Assembly (NCBI GenBank): GCA_025362015.1
Contig: JANYIO010000183.1
Coordinates: 1 to 57,468, forward strand
Length of the DNA: 57,468 nucleotides
Source of the DNA: Gammaproteobacteria bacterium
GTDB lineage: Bacteria > Pseudomonadota > Gammaproteobacteria > Pseudomonadales > Cellvibrionaceae
Reading direction: 5' to 3'
The notes beneath the pieces were generated by a model. The model made no database searches. It was not told the origin of the DNA and worked only from the letters and a program-made list of their open reading frames with translations. Shown one piece after another: positions 1-9,457 of the stretch (position 1 is the first letter of the stretch; each line of letters starts with the position of its first letter). The translations under genes were made by a program, and so were the position numbers.

Positions 1-257
1 GATGGCACCAAGTAGCGCATGAACGGTTCTTCACCGCGTTCTTTGAGACGATGGCAGCGCGCGCTCACCAGTGGATCGCTCGGCACATCGAATGGCAGCT
101 TGTCGATGATCACCAAGCGCAGCGCATGACCGGGCACGTCGACGCCCTGCCAAAAGCCGGCGGTCGCGAACAACACCGCGTTGCCATCGGCGCGAAAGTC
201 ATCGAGCAAGCTGGCGTTGGGTGCATCGCCTTGCACGAGCACGCGGTATGGGAGCAC
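1..257 (-). CDS. dinG: DinG-family ATP-dependent DNA helicase, C-terminal fragment (partial)
   Basis: The minus strand of the first ~257 bases reads in one open frame that resembles the C-terminal helicase part of DinG/YoaA-type XPD-like helicases: a QGDAP segment, then GNAVLFATAGFWQGVDVPG (motif V/VI area), IDKLPFDVPSDPLV and RLKERGEEPFMRYLVP. These proteins unwind DNA at R-loops or forked structures. Only about 85 residues are present; the N-terminal part of the frame is replaced by the WYL-regulator frame and the C-terminal part lies beyond the window edge. Codons are strongly GC-ended, unlike the neighbouring genes, so this stretch looks foreign to the rest of the window. It may be an assembly chimera or a real rearrangement. 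Confidence 0.7.
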   Translation of the reverse strand, partial: MLPYRVLVQGDAPNASLLDDFRADGNAVLFATAGFWQGVDVPGHALRLVIIDKLPFDVPSDPLVSARCHRLKERGEEPFMRYLVP

Positions 258-771
258 CGAGCGGCTCAACTCTGCGTGAGGATTCCTGTTCGTCGGCGCG
301 CGTATATTCGATATCTACATGTTGATGTAAGCGAATAGCTTCGCGAATTTTTTGGCTGTGCGCCGTATAGAATTTTTGGACATCTTCCATATGCGGTACC
401 AGCAGGGGTAGATTTTCGTCGCTATGGCGTAAGTTGTCGGGCAGTACGGCGAGAATTTTTTGCATGGCTTGTTTAGCGCGCGCGGCCATATCGGCATCGC
501 CCCAGCTGCTGACCATGCGGGCGCCAAGCAAGAGCGCTTCTACCTCATGTCGATCAAACATTAGCGGCGGCATTTGGTAGCGATGAGAAAGTCGATAACC
601 CACGCCGGCTTCTCCCTCTACAGGAACACCTGAAAGGCTGAGCGATTGCACATCGCGATATATAGTCCGCTCGGAAACCTGTAGATGTTCACTCAGTTGT
701 CTGGCGGTCATCACGGTGCGACGGTTGCGCAGTAATGTCAGTAATTGAAATAGGCGTTCAGCGCGTTGCAT
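199..771 (-). pseudogene. YafY/DeoR-type HTH regulator with WYL domain, 3'-truncated
   Basis: The start at 771 (MQRAERLFQLLTLL) fits the family; the upstream frame to 837 carries no family sequence. An HTH_11 domain is seen at about residues 1-55 (TARQLSEHLQVSERTIYRDVQSL), followed by the typical GVPVEGEAGVGYRL wing and the start of a WYL domain (VDIEYTRADEQESSRRVEPLG). Family similarity stops near position 256. The frame then continues for ~19 unrelated residues (APIPRARARR...) to a stop at 199 while the other frame becomes DinG. A complete member would have ~230 residues with the ligand-binding WYL core, absent here. Such proteins are transcriptional regulators that often act on a divergent neighbour; the divergent gene here is pip. 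Truncation is certain, but whether it is biological or an assembly artefact is unknown. Confidence 0.75.
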
Positions 772-968
772 GGAGTTTGTCGCTAAAATGGAAGAGTCTA
801 GGCTAGTAAGCTGCCAACTTGTGTCAGTGGTGTGCAAAAGAATAACATTTGAATTTATCCGAGCGCTACTGAGAGTGTAATTACCTTGAGGTATGCTGTT
901 AAAAAAATGAGTTTAGCGCTCGGCATTGTGCTACCTTTAAAGAAATTCGCGGCATATTAGGACAATTC

Positions 969-1940
969 ATGCATACTTTTTATCCTGAAATAAAACCCTA
1001 TCAGCGTCACCAAATTGCAGTTGAAGCCCCCCATGAATTGTATGTGGATGAATCGGGTAATCCGGATGGTATCCCGGTGCTCTTCGTCCATGGCGGCCCT
1101 GGTGCAGGCTGCGGTAAGTTTGACCGTAGGTTTTTTGATCCTGAGGTATATCGTATTGTTCTGTTTGATCAACGCGGTGCTGGCCGCTCCCGCCCACATG
1201 CGGAGTTGCAAGGCAACACTACCGAAAAACTGGTTGCTGATATTGAAGTTATTCGTACGACTTTAGAAATTGATAAATGGGTATTATTTGGCGGCTCCTG
1301 GGGTTCTACGCTGAGTTTGGTGTATGCACAAACCTATCCTGAGCGGGTGCGAGGTTTAATTTTGCGGGGGATTTTTCTCTGCCGCCCAATCGATTTGCAA
1401 TGGTTCTATCAAGCCGGTACCAGCCGATTATTTCCTGATTATTGGGAAGACTTTATTCACCCTATTCCTGAAGAAGAGCGCCATGACATTATGGGCGCCT
1501 ATTACCGACATCTCACCAGCGATAACCAAATCCAGCAAATGACAGCGGCAAAAGCCTGGTCACTCTGGGAAGGTCGGACAGCAACTTTGCGTCCCTGTCA
1601 GGAAGTGATTGATTCATTTACCGAGACACATCGCGCCTTATCACTTGCACGAATAGAAGCGCATTATTTTGTTAACAATGCATTTTTAACGGAAGACCAA
1701 ATTTTGCGTAACGCCTATTTGTTAGCAGGTATTCCCGGGGTAATAGTACACGGTCGTTATGATGTCATTTGCCCGCTCGACAATGCATATGCACTACACA
1801 AAGCCTGGCCAGAATCTGAATTACATATTATCCGCGAAGCCGGGCATGCATCACGCGAAGCAGGAATTGTCGATGCGTTAATTCGTGCTACCAATGAGAT
1901 GGCGAAAACCTTGGGTGAACGGCCGGATCAGTTGGCGTAA
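969..1940 (+). CDS. pip: Proline iminopeptidase (peptidase S33, alpha/beta hydrolase)
   Basis: This 323-residue protein has the usual length of bacterial cytoplasmic proline iminopeptidases, which release N-terminal proline from peptides. The oxyanion-hole HGGPGAGCG motif is at residues 41-49. The nucleophile elbow GGSWGS gives catalytic Ser110, followed by Asp265 in GRYDV and His293 in EAGHAS. The N-terminal LYVDESGNPDG and FDQRGAGRS segments are family hallmarks. Start at 969 is close to the divergent regulator, with about 200 bp of shared upstream DNA. dtd begins two bases after the stop, so the two genes are probably co-transcribed. Confidence 0.95.
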   Translation: MHTFYPEIKPYQRHQIAVEAPHELYVDESGNPDGIPVLFVHGGPGAGCGKFDRRFFDPEVYRIVLFDQRGAGRSRPHAELQGNTTEKLVADIEVIRTTLEIDKWVLFGGSWGSTLSLVYAQTYPERVRGLILRGIFLCRPIDLQWFYQAGTSRLFPDYWEDFIHPIPEEERHDIMGAYYRHLTSDNQIQQMTAAKAWSLWEGRTATLRPCQEVIDSFTETHRALSLARIEAHYFVNNAFLTEDQILRNAYLLAGIPGVIVHGRYDVICPLDNAYALHKAWPESELHIIREAGHASREAGIVDALIRATNEMAKTLGERPDQLA

Positions 1941-1941
1941 A

Positions 1942-2382
1942 ATGCAAGGTTTAATTCAACGTGTAAAAAGTGCGACAGTCGATGTGGCAGGTGAGCGAGT
2001 TGGTGAAATAGCGCAAGGTATATTATTGCTCTTGAGCATCGAAAAAAATGATACTCAACTTACTGCGGATAAGTTAATTGATAAAATACTTGCTTACCGT
2101 ATTTTTGCGGATGAGAAAAATAAAATGAATTGTAGTGTGCAGAATATTAATGGGGGTGTATTGGTAGTGTCGCAGTTTACTTTGGTGGCAGATACTAACA
2201 AAGGTTTGCGCCCCAGCTTTTCAAAAGCGGCGGCGCCTTCTGATGCTCAAGCCTTGTACGATTATTTTGTAACGCAAATTCGCAGCAAGCATCGCACAGT
2301 AGCAGCGGGAATCTTCGCTGCTGACATGCAGGTTAGTTTGGTCAACGATGGCCCAGTAACTTTTTTATTACAAATGGAATAA
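1942..2382 (+). CDS. dtd: D-aminoacyl-tRNA deacylase
   Basis: The 146-residue product matches DTD in length and sequence from MQGLIQRVKSA onwards; the longer upstream frame overlaps pip and is discarded. DTD hydrolyses D-aminoacyl-tRNA (and Gly-tRNAAla), protecting translation from D-amino acids. The SQFTL motif containing the conserved residues near the active site and the C-terminal Gly-cisPro-type motif NDGPVTF are both present. The start codon lies two bases after the pip stop, indicating translational coupling. pip-dtd adjacency is common in gammaproteobacteria. Confidence 0.95.
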   Translation: MQGLIQRVKSATVDVAGERVGEIAQGILLLLSIEKNDTQLTADKLIDKILAYRIFADEKNKMNCSVQNINGGVLVVSQFTLVADTNKGLRPSFSKAAAPSDAQALYDYFVTQIRSKHRTVAAGIFAADMQVSLVNDGPVTFLLQME

Positions 2383-2430
2383 CAGCGGTAGTGTGTTTAA
2401 GCTGTTTATGCCGCACAACCAATCTCTATA

Positions 2431-4074
2431 TTATTTTTTAAAAAACAATATTCCTAAACCTAATACGCCAAGTATTAAACTCGGTATTGAAAGATTTAAT
2501 GTCTGCCAATAATTGTTGATAAAGTTGCACGCTGTTGGGTTGGCGCTGACTAGCGCTGCACCAAAAATCAGTGCAGCAAGCCAGTAGCGACGGTTGGACA
2601 ATTTGCTACGCTTTTGTAATTGCTGCGCAGTTTTATGCAATTCAGGTGCGAGTTGACCGATATTTTGCAGTTGTTGTAAACCGTTAAAAATTAATTGCGG
2701 TACTTGCGGAAATTTTTCCATCCACTCAGGTGCATAGCGTTTTAGTTCGCCCCATAAACTTTTCGGATGAAAGCGATTTTTAAGCCAGCGCTCTAAAAAT
2801 GGATGGGCGGTATTCCACAAATCTAAATCCGGGTACAGCTGGCGGCCAAGACCTTCGATGTTCAGCAACGTTTTTTGTAGTAATACTAATTGCGGCTGCA
2901 CTTCCATTTCAAAGCGCTGTGCCGTGCGAAATAAATTTAACAGCACGTGGCCAAAAGAAATTTCTTTTAATGGCTTTTCAAAAATAGGTTCACACACAGT
3001 GCGAATCGCCGCTTCCAATTCTTCTACGCGAATATGTACTGGCACCCAACCGCTCTGAATATGTAGTTCTGCAACCTGGCGATAATCGCGGCGGAACATT
3101 GCCAGCAAATTTCGCGCTAAATAATATTGATCAGCGCGGGTAAGTGAGCCAATGATTGCCATATCTACGGCAATGTATTGCGGCAGCTCCGGATATTCAC
3201 GCGATACAAAAATGTTGCCGGGGTGCATATCTGCATGAAAAAAATTGTGCTCGAATACTTGCGTAAAGAAAATCTCTACGCCGCGTTCGGCGAGTTTTTT
3301 CATGTCGGTGTTTTGCGCTTTCAGCGCTTCTATGTCGGTAACGGGAATTCCATAGATACGCTCCATTACCATGATGTTGTTGCGTGTGTAATCCCAAAAA
3401 ACTTCTGGCACATAAAGCAGGCTGGAGTTGGAAAAATTGCGGCGCAATTGTGATGCATTCGCAGCTTCGCGCTGCAAATCCAATTCATCAAAAATAGTGG
3501 TGCGATAATCTTTTACAATTTCCACCGGGCGTAAACGTTTGCCGTCGGCACTATAGCGTTCCAGTAGCTGTGCAATTTTTAATAGCAACGCTACATCTTG
3601 TGCGATAACTTTTTCAATACCCGGGCGAATCGCTTTAATAACAACCTTGCGGCCATTTTTTAAGGTGGCGGCGTGAACCTGAGCTACCGAGGCTGATGCT
3701 AACGGTTCAACTTCATAATCGCTAAAAATATTTTCTATTGAATCGCCAAGTGCCAGTTCAACCATGCTGCGAAATTCTTCTTTGGCAAACGGAGGAACCT
3801 GATCTTGCAAATAATTGAGCTCAGTAACAATATCAGCGGGAACCAGATCGGGGCGAGTTGAAAGCAATTGGCCAAATTTTACAAAAATTGGCCCGAGCTC
3901 TTCGCAGGTACGACGTAAGCGTTCGCCACGATTTAATGTCGGGCTTGGGAATAACATGCAAGGCAGCAATAATATTCTAACTTGCAGCGGTAAATGCTGC
4001 TTAGGTAGCAGCTTGTCCAGGCGATAGCGCAGAAAAACACGCAGGATTTTTACAAGACGAAAAATAATGATCAC
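2431..4074 (-). CDS. ubiB: Ubiquinone biosynthesis atypical kinase/ATPase UbiB
   Basis: The 547-residue protein has the full length of UbiB. The ABC1/ADCK-type KxGQ motif is at residues 66-69 ([14 protein letters not shown]), followed by an Ala-rich nucleotide loop ([11 protein letters not shown]), a catalytic-type [10 protein letters not shown] segment and a metal-binding-type DMAIIG segment (DFG-like position). Two hydrophobic segments end the protein, as expected for its inner-membrane anchoring. UbiB is an ATPase needed for aerobic coenzyme Q synthesis, possibly by extracting lipid intermediates. It is the third gene of ubiE-ubiJ-ubiB, 27 bases after ubiJ, and converges on dtd. Confidence 0.95.
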   Translation of the reverse strand: MIIIFRLVKILRVFLRYRLDKLLPKQHLPLQVRILLLPCMLFPSPTLNRGERLRRTCEELGPIFVKFGQLLSTRPDLVPADIVTELNYLQDQVPPFAKEEFRSMVELALGDSIENIFSDYEVEPLASASVAQVHAATLKNGRKVVIKAIRPGIEKVIAQDVALLLKIAQLLERYSADGKRLRPVEIVKDYRTTIFDELDLQREAANASQLRRNFSNSSLLYVPEVFWDYTRNNIMVMERIYGIPVTDIEALKAQNTDMKKLAERGVEIFFTQVFEHNFFHADMHPGNIFVSREYPELPQYIAVDMAIIGSLTRADQYYLARNLLAMFRRDYRQVAELHIQSGWVPVHIRVEELEAAIRTVCEPIFEKPLKEISFGHVLLNLFRTAQRFEMEVQPQLVLLQKTLLNIEGLGRQLYPDLDLWNTAHPFLERWLKNRFHPKSLWGELKRYAPEWMEKFPQVPQLIFNGLQQLQNIGQLAPELHKTAQQLQKRSKLSNRRYWLAALIFGAALVSANPTACNFINNYWQTLNLSIPSLILGVLGLGILFFKK

Positions 4075-4101
4075 TATTTATATGCGCTCTAAAATGTATA
4101 G

Positions 4102-4719
4102 TTATGGCTGAAAATTTTTTTGTAATAGTTGATTAATTCGCGCTTCAACCCTATCCACACCAAGCCTAATCTCATCCACTTGTTGATTAAAAAAAGCAAC
4201 TTCAGCTTTGCTCGGCAAAGTTTGCAATTCTTCGGTTACAAATTCACTAGTGAGGCGTGTGATGTTGCTTGCGCGATCTTTCGCCCAGTTCATTTTGCTG
4301 CGAATTAATTCGGCACCTTGATGGCCAATAATATCGCCGAATATTTGGCTGAGCATTTCTTCCCAGTCGATATCAATTTTTTTGAGTATTTGTTGCAGCT
4401 CAGCTAAAAAAGTTGTGCTGCCAATAACTTGCACGCCGCTATCTTTTAAATTGACGCGCTCGCTTTTTAATAAGGTGATTAATGCGGGCGCACTGCCTTG
4501 CACTTGAGTAGTAATGTCGCCTTCGTAATGACCAAGCAATTTTATCCCGTCAACAGCGGGCGCAACATAAATGCACATTTCCGGCGTGGTTAATTTTATT
4601 GCTAACACTTGCGGCGCAAGTTTGCTGAGTGCAATGCGCGTGGCGGGGTCATAAGCTAGTGCTGCATTAATCATTTTTTCAGCGCTGGCAAATGCTGCGG
4701 TAGTAAACATCGCGTCCAT
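4102..4719 (-). CDS. ubiJ: Ubiquinone biosynthesis accessory factor UbiJ (SCP2 domain)
   Basis: This 205-residue protein lies between ubiE and ubiB, the diagnostic position for UbiJ (formerly YigP). Residues ~15-115 form an SCP2-like lipid-binding domain (LAPQVLAIKLTTPEMCIYVAP, DITTQVQGSAPALITLL). The C-terminus is helical and charged (VDEIRLGVDRVEARINQLLQK), typical of UbiJ oligomerisation. It acts with UbiK as a scaffold for the soluble Ubi complex that hydroxylates and methylates ubiquinone precursors. An alternative start three codons inside (4710) is possible. The gap to ubiE is only 34 bases, so the genes form an operon. Confidence 0.92.
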   Translation of the reverse strand: MDAMFTTAAFASAEKMINAALAYDPATRIALSKLAPQVLAIKLTTPEMCIYVAPAVDGIKLLGHYEGDITTQVQGSAPALITLLKSERVNLKDSGVQVIGSTTFLAELQQILKKIDIDWEEMLSQIFGDIIGHQGAELIRSKMNWAKDRASNITRLTSEFVTEELQTLPSKAEVAFFNQQVDEIRLGVDRVEARINQLLQKNFQP

Positions 4720-4753
4720 TAAAGTGTCTCGTGTAAACAGTTGCTGAAGGTTA

Positions 4754-5503
4754 TTAAGGTTTCACGCCTTTGTGTAAGGCCACAATACCGCCAGTCATAT
4801 TGTGAAATTCAGTATTCACAAAACCTGCATCATTCATCATGCTTTTTAACGTTTCTTGATCGGGATGCATGCGAATCGATTCAGCTAAATAACGATAACT
4901 GTCGGCATCGTTAGTGACGAGTTTGCCAATCATGGGCAATAATTTAAATGAATAGGTGTCGTAAACTTTTTCGAGCAAGCTGTGTTGGGGCTTGGAGAAT
5001 TCCAGTACCAATAAGCGGCCACCGGGTTTGAGCACGCGCAACATTGAACGCAGGGCTAAATCTTTGTCGGTCACATTGCGTAAGCCGAAGGCGATGGTGA
5101 TGCAATCAAAGGTGTTGTCAGGGAAGGGTAAATATTGGGCATCGGCTTGGGCAAATTGGATATTGCCTGCTACACCGCGGTCAATCAGGCGATCGCGGCC
5201 AACGTTGAGCATGGAGGAATTAATATCAGCAAGTATCACCTGGCCGTCTTTGCCGACTAGCTTGGCAAATTGATAGCTCAAGTCACCGGTACCACCGGCT
5301 ATATCCAATACCTTGTGGCCAGCGCGCACCGCGGAAGCTTCAATGGTAAAGCGCTTCCATAAGCGGTGCACGCCGGCGGACATCAAATCGTTCATCAGGT
5401 CATATTTAGCCGCCACCGAATGGAATACGTCAGCTACGCGTTCCGCTTTTTTTTCAACTGCAACTTGTTCATAGCCAAAATGCGTTGTTTTTTGTTCGTT
5501 CAT
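4754..5503 (-). CDS. ubiE: Ubiquinone/menaquinone C-methyltransferase UbiE
   Basis: The 249-residue protein has the length of UbiE and begins with the family signature [21 protein letters not shown]. The SAM-binding motif I is [12 protein letters not shown], followed by ADINSSML, and the second UbiE signature is [17 protein letters not shown]. It transfers a methyl group to the quinone ring of demethylubiquinol precursors. It is the first gene of the ubiE-ubiJ-ubiB operon. The 120-bp region upstream, shared with the end of the DUF418 gene, must hold the promoter unless transcription reads through from that gene. Confidence 0.96.
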   Translation of the reverse strand: MNEQKTTHFGYEQVAVEKKAERVADVFHSVAAKYDLMNDLMSAGVHRLWKRFTIEASAVRAGHKVLDIAGGTGDLSYQFAKLVGKDGQVILADINSSMLNVGRDRLIDRGVAGNIQFAQADAQYLPFPDNTFDCITIAFGLRNVTDKDLALRSMLRVLKPGGRLLVLEFSKPQHSLLEKVYDTYSFKLLPMIGKLVTNDADSYRYLAESIRMHPDQETLKSMMNDAGFVNTEFHNMTGGIVALHKGVKP

Positions 5504-5623
5504 GGCTGATCTTCCACCGGACTAAGTTGGTCGCCATTGTACAATGCTCTGCAACTACACCCAACACAAAAGACGAGCGGAGTTAACATTAATGGTCGAC
5601 ATTCCTGAGTCCTGGTGAAACAT

Positions 5624-6865
5624 CTAAATCTGCGTTGTTGTCAGTGCCAATGGAGCTTCAGTTTTTATCATTTTCTGCGGTTTTAGAAACGTTGCCGAGC
5701 GCCACAGCCATTCAACGGGCCCATAGTAAAAATGATTCAACCACCAGCGGCTAAACACAATTTGAATGCTAAAGATGCCAATACTAATCAGGAAGTTGAT
5801 AGCGGGGGTTGTTTTAGCGAAAAGACCGAAACCGAAACTGTAAAACAACAAAAGGCCAAACAGGGTTTGCATGAGATAAGAAGTCAGCGCCATTTTACCA
5901 ATGTTTGCGAGGGGCGATAAAAACTTATTCCACTTAGCGCGAAACATTAACAGAGTAAAACCCGTAATATAAAAGAGTGTTAAGCCAGCATTCAATATTT
6001 CCACCAGAAACCCCACCGCCCAGGTTGCCCACAGATTTTTTTCTAAATGTAAATCAAGGCTAAGATTCAACACAGCCAAACATATCGCAATTGCGATAGC
6101 AGCCATTAATACCAGGCTAATTTTTTTCCAGATTTTCTTAATTAAGGGTTTGGTTTCGTTCAATTTTTCAAACCATTGCATGCGGCCTACAAACATGCCC
6201 AGAAGAAAAAATCCGAACGTAATAATTAATCGCCCACTGGAAAGTTGATAATTTATTTTCACGGGCCATGCTTTCATATTATCGACAACAACTTCCACGA
6301 AAGGAGCATTTTTAATAATGTCATAATAATGCGCACTTTCTTGTTTTATGTTGGGTTCGGCAAATGGCATTGCGCCATGCGTATAAAGGAAAATACATTC
6401 GTAAATTTTTGTGGGTATGTTCAGGATTAAAATAGTACCGATGATTAGAATTGCGCGATCACTCAGGTTGCGTGCAAAAATAAGCAAGAAACCCAACGGA
6501 ACATAAATCGATAAAATATCGCCGCGCCAAAGTGCGTGATGAATTAAGCCGATGACTCCGAGAATAGCCAAGCGCCAACTAAAACGCAGAATAAAATTGT
6601 CATTACGCTGCATTAAGCTTTTCATTTGAATGTAAAAGCTCAAGCCAAAAAGAAATGAAAAAATAGAGAAGAATTTAGCTAAAATTAACGTAAAATAAAT
6701 TGTTTCGACGAAGCCGCTGGCGATGCCATAGTTGTCACGATAAAGATGTTCTGGCAAGGCTCCGGCCGAGTACCACAATATCATGTGCGCATAGAGTATC
6801 CCAAATAAAGCGAATCCCCGCAGTGCATCTATAGTCGTTATTCTGTTAGTGGGATTTAACGGCAT
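5624..6865 (-). CDS. DUF418 / YeiB-like polytopic membrane protein
   Basis: The 413-residue protein starts with the DALRGFALFGIL signature shared by DUF418/YeiB proteins and has roughly ten hydrophobic segments. The C-terminal DUF418 region includes GKMALTSYLMQTLFGLLLFYSFGFGLF and ends near RWWLNHFYYGPVEWLWRSAT, the typical family terminus (GPLEWLWR). Function is not established; the family is proposed to be transporters or acyltransferase-like membrane proteins. It stands alone, upstream of and co-oriented with the ubi operon. A GGAG ribosome-binding site precedes the ATG at 6865. Confidence 0.85.
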   Translation of the reverse strand: MPLNPTNRITTIDALRGFALFGILYAHMILWYSAGALPEHLYRDNYGIASGFVETIYFTLILAKFFSIFSFLFGLSFYIQMKSLMQRNDNFILRFSWRLAILGVIGLIHHALWRGDILSIYVPLGFLLIFARNLSDRAILIIGTILILNIPTKIYECIFLYTHGAMPFAEPNIKQESAHYYDIIKNAPFVEVVVDNMKAWPVKINYQLSSGRLIITFGFFLLGMFVGRMQWFEKLNETKPLIKKIWKKISLVLMAAIAIAICLAVLNLSLDLHLEKNLWATWAVGFLVEILNAGLTLFYITGFTLLMFRAKWNKFLSPLANIGKMALTSYLMQTLFGLLLFYSFGFGLFAKTTPAINFLISIGIFSIQIVFSRWWLNHFYYGPVEWLWRSATFLKPQKMIKTEAPLALTTTQI

Positions 6866-7015
6866 GCTAGCTTCTCCTTATAGTTTAAATTTGTATTTGT
6901 TATTGATGGGTGCCCAAGTACTTAGACTCAGGTAAATGCAATCTGGATTCAGCGGCTTTGAAATATTTCGGATGGCTATTACTAAGCGAGTTTTAAATTG
7001 ATCAGTGTTCTTTAT

Positions 7016-7039
7016 AAACCTCTCATAGTAGGAGGTTTA
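7016..7039. terminator. Hairpin downstream of the CII-like gene
   Basis: The sequence TAAACCTC, nine loop bases, GAGGTTTA forms an 8-bp perfect stem at 7015-7022 and 7032-7039, about 30 bases past the stop of the minus-strand CII-like gene. There is no clear U-run, so it is either a weak terminator or an RNA-stabilising hairpin. Confidence 0.4.
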
Positions 7040-7070
7040 ATCTTTGGTTACGTGAAAGCTTTACGATGAT

Positions 7071-7565
7071 TTACTTTGAATCGTTTTTTTCTTTATGTAA
7101 ACGAATCCGTGCGCGCCATTCTCCCAATGCAGTTAGCGCGCCCTGAAATTCCCGTTCAATTAAATCCGCTTCGCGTTCGGTAATAACATTATCGATTAAA
7201 GCTTCAGAGACAGCTTCGGCTACATTGCCTACCTGACTCATTACCCGGCAGACGGTTTGTGATAAATCGTCATTGTTCACTTGCTCTGGCTCTGGCACCA
7301 CAAACGCAGCCATCCCGTGGCGGCTGAGCATGGCGTGCAGTGGCAATAATGCTTCTTTAATGCCGACATCATGACAAGCCTGAATAATAACCGACACTTC
7401 TTCAAATGATGGGTAATGCGTGGTTATGCCCGGCGCCAATTTATTGCGCAATACATTGGCCGAAATATTGAGCTTAAGGGCAAGGGCATCTATGCCGCCC
7501 GGGTAGGTTCGAGCGATTTTATAGAGAGCGTCGTGCTGGTTCATGTCGGAGTAGCGACGAGTCAT
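7071..7565 (-). CDS. Phage regulatory CII-like protein (CP76 family), orphan
   Basis: This 164-residue protein resembles phage CII/CP76 regulators: an N-terminal helix-turn-helix-like region (HDALYKIARTYPGGIDALALKLNISANVLRNKL) followed by a helical half with READLIEREFQGALTALGEW. Similar solitary genes occur in many gammaproteobacterial chromosomes. In phages the family controls lysogeny promoters; here no integrase, repressor or structural gene is nearby, so a chromosomal regulator is more likely. An internal start at 7544 (MNQHDALYK) is possible and matches the usual family N-terminus. It is divergent from the envelope operon at 7798 and could regulate it. Confidence 0.75.
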   Translation of the reverse strand: MTRRYSDMNQHDALYKIARTYPGGIDALALKLNISANVLRNKLAPGITTHYPSFEEVSVIIQACHDVGIKEALLPLHAMLSRHGMAAFVVPEPEQVNNDDLSQTVCRVMSQVGNVAEAVSEALIDNVITEREADLIEREFQGALTALGEWRARIRLHKEKNDSK

Positions 7566-7797
7566 GGTGATTATTCCTAATTATTACCGGTGCATGCTTG
7601 CAGGTTAATACTTATGCTGTGTCCATCGAGTAAAGCAAGAGCTGATTTGATGTTGGTAATCATATCTGAGTTGAAAGCCTGTTAATATCATCGGCGCGAT
7701 TAATATGCCGATCCTATTAATATCCTTGTCAGTAGGGCAATCATATTTCATGCAGACCTCCACAGAGACATAGGCAAAGGAAACCAAGAGACAAAAA

Positions 7798-8538
7798 ATG
7801 AAAATTTTTAAATTATTAAACTGCTTATTAATTCTGTCGCTAACTTTCGCTAATTACAGCGAAGCAAAAGGTAGATCCTTTAGCGGCGGCTTTGGCTCAC
7901 AGCGTGCAGCACCTATGAAAAGTGCACCTGCGCCACAATCGCGCAGCATGTTTGGCTCGTTTGGCACCAAGCCGGCAACTGCGGCACCTAGTGCGCAACC
8001 GTCCGCGATGAATAGAGATATGAATGCTAACGCTGCGCAGGCCAATGCATTAAAAAATTATGATGCGCGCAATAAAGTTAACGAATCTGCAGCCGGTGCA
8101 GCGGCAGGTGGTTCGGGAGCAGGTAGCGCGGGAACAGGCGGTTCAGGTTGGTTCCGTTCGGGCAATCAAAGCGGAGCTGCACCTGTAGGAGCAATGCAGT
8201 CCGCGCCGCAAACCATCGTTGTGCATCAGGGCGGTGGATTTATGCACAATGCTATGTGGTTTATGCTCGGTAATTCCATGGCATCGCATCACCAAAATTA
8301 CTATCCACAACAACCTTATGCGCAGTCAGTTAATCAGGATGGCCAGGTTGTTAATCCGACGGGTGAAAATGATTCGGTAACCCCACCGGTGGAAGAGAAA
8401 GAATCATTTTTTATGAGTTTGTTGCGTTTTGTGATTTGGATTGCGGTTATTGTCGGTGTTTATAAATTAGTAAAAAATATTATGCAATCCAGAAAAAATC
8501 GCGCAAACAAAAAACCTAATTATACATTTGGAAATTAA
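7798..8538 (+). CDS. Gly/Ala-rich exported protein with C-terminal membrane anchor
   Basis: The 246-residue product begins with a signal peptide (KIFKLLNCLLILSLTFA, cleavage near SEAKG). A low-complexity Ser/Ala/Gly-rich region (residues ~20-130), a Met/His-rich middle (GGGFMHNAMWFMLGNSMASHHQ) and one strong transmembrane helix near residues 202-222 follow, ending in a basic tail (QSRKNRANKK). I do not recognise a catalytic domain. The layout resembles small exported membrane proteins found beside YjfK/PspA-like genes. The next gene starts 4 bases after the stop, so it is the first gene of the envelope operon 7798-13672. Function unknown, probably an envelope partner of the downstream proteins. 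Confidence 0.75.
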   Translation: MKIFKLLNCLLILSLTFANYSEAKGRSFSGGFGSQRAAPMKSAPAPQSRSMFGSFGTKPATAAPSAQPSAMNRDMNANAAQANALKNYDARNKVNESAAGAAAGGSGAGSAGTGGSGWFRSGNQSGAAPVGAMQSAPQTIVVHQGGGFMHNAMWFMLGNSMASHHQNYYPQQPYAQSVNQDGQVVNPTGENDSVTPPVEEKESFFMSLLRFVIWIAVIVGVYKLVKNIMQSRKNRANKKPNYTFGN

Positions 8539-8542
8539 TAAT

Positions 8543-9388
8543 ATGGGCTGGAAAGATGCGTTGCAGTATGTAAAAGGCGCGGCAGAAAAAAAAGGCGTTA
8601 TGGGTGACGCCACGCAACAGGATTTACATTTACCGCTCGGTGCGCGCATCGGTGGAATAATCCAACTACAAAAAACACCTTTTATTCGGGCAATGGCTAA
8701 GGGTTCTTTTATTGCAATGCCTGTGGATGCGCAAGCTATTATTAAAGCGATTAGCCGCGTTAATTTAACTATGTCCGGTAGCGTATATCGTTATTATTTG
8801 GCGGTCGGTGATGGCGGAAAAAAAGAAATATTTTTACAGGTTTATGCAAATGCTGAAGGCGAAGTAAGCGATGTTATTTATTGTTCGCAACTTACGCGCA
8901 TTATTCCGGAGACGGACGAAGACCAGAAAGTATTTATGGGTTTGTCCGGTTATGGTCTGGGCGATAAAACTTACTGTTTGTGGTGCGAACAATTAGCGGA
9001 GTTAGGTTATACCGAAGCTGATTTGAATGCCGCATTTGACGGTGAAGAGGCGATAGAATATTGGCGCGACGCGGGTGATCCGGAGCAAGAATTTATTCAA
9101 CCTTTTGTCGGTTCAGAAACACGTCTTGACGATGCAGAAGGTATGCATGGCATTAAACAGGACATTTATTATATGCCCTACAAGCGTGAATTAAAGAGTG
9201 AGGAGGCCAATCGTGACCAGATCAACCATAAGCAGATTAACCATGAGGAGATTGCGGGCGATGTAGAATATTTATTCATTACCACTGAAATTGTACAAAG
9301 TCAGAACGGCGATAACAGCAAGCGGGAAATCCATGTTGATTTTATGATTGGTATTCCCCTCGAGCTGGAGCGAGTGATTATTTTATAA
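8543..9388 (+). CDS. yjfK: DUF2491 (YjfK-like) protein
   Basis: A protein of 281 residues if the ATG at 8543 is used, 10 bases after a GGAAA site; an in-frame TTG lies at 8528. LPLGARIGGIIQL near the N-terminus, SGSVYRYYLAVGDGGKKEIFLQVYAN, and the C-terminal EYLFITTEIV...HVDFMIGIPLELERV correspond to the DUF2491/YjfK pattern. YjfK genes lie beside PspA-like yjfJ in enterobacteria, and the same adjacency is seen here. Biochemical role is unknown. Residues ~222-236 hold three 5-residue repeats (RDQIN, HKQIN, HEEIA) encoded by a 15-bp tandem repeat. Confidence 0.8.
   Translation: MGWKDALQYVKGAAEKKGVMGDATQQDLHLPLGARIGGIIQLQKTPFIRAMAKGSFIAMPVDAQAIIKAISRVNLTMSGSVYRYYLAVGDGGKKEIFLQVYANAEGEVSDVIYCSQLTRIIPETDEDQKVFMGLSGYGLGDKTYCLWCEQLAELGYTEADLNAAFDGEEAIEYWRDAGDPEQEFIQPFVGSETRLDDAEGMHGIKQDIYYMPYKRELKSEEANRDQINHKQINHEEIAGDVEYLFITTEIVQSQNGDNSKREIHVDFMIGIPLELERVIIL
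9208..9252 (+). repeat. In-frame 3 x 15-bp tandem repeat in the DUF2491 gene
   Basis: Three degenerate 15-bp units at 9208-9222, 9223-9237 and 9238-9252, each ending in a GAT-type triplet (for example caaccataagcagat). They add 15 residues of charged N/Q/H/E-rich sequence just before the conserved C-terminal strand. Confidence 0.8.
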
Positions 9389-9457
9389 GTTGTTATTGAT
9401 ACATGGTTTTTTCAAACAATGGTGAGTTAATTTTTTTAATCTAGAGGAATAGAGAGC

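Noticed and set aside
7071-7565. Prophage
   Set aside because: Only a lone CII-like gene; no integrase, attachment sites or structural genes within the window.
7605-7787. 60-aa minus-strand frame between CII-like and exported-protein genes
   Set aside because: No ribosome-binding site or family features; it covers a leader with weak 17-18 bp repeats (7682-7733).
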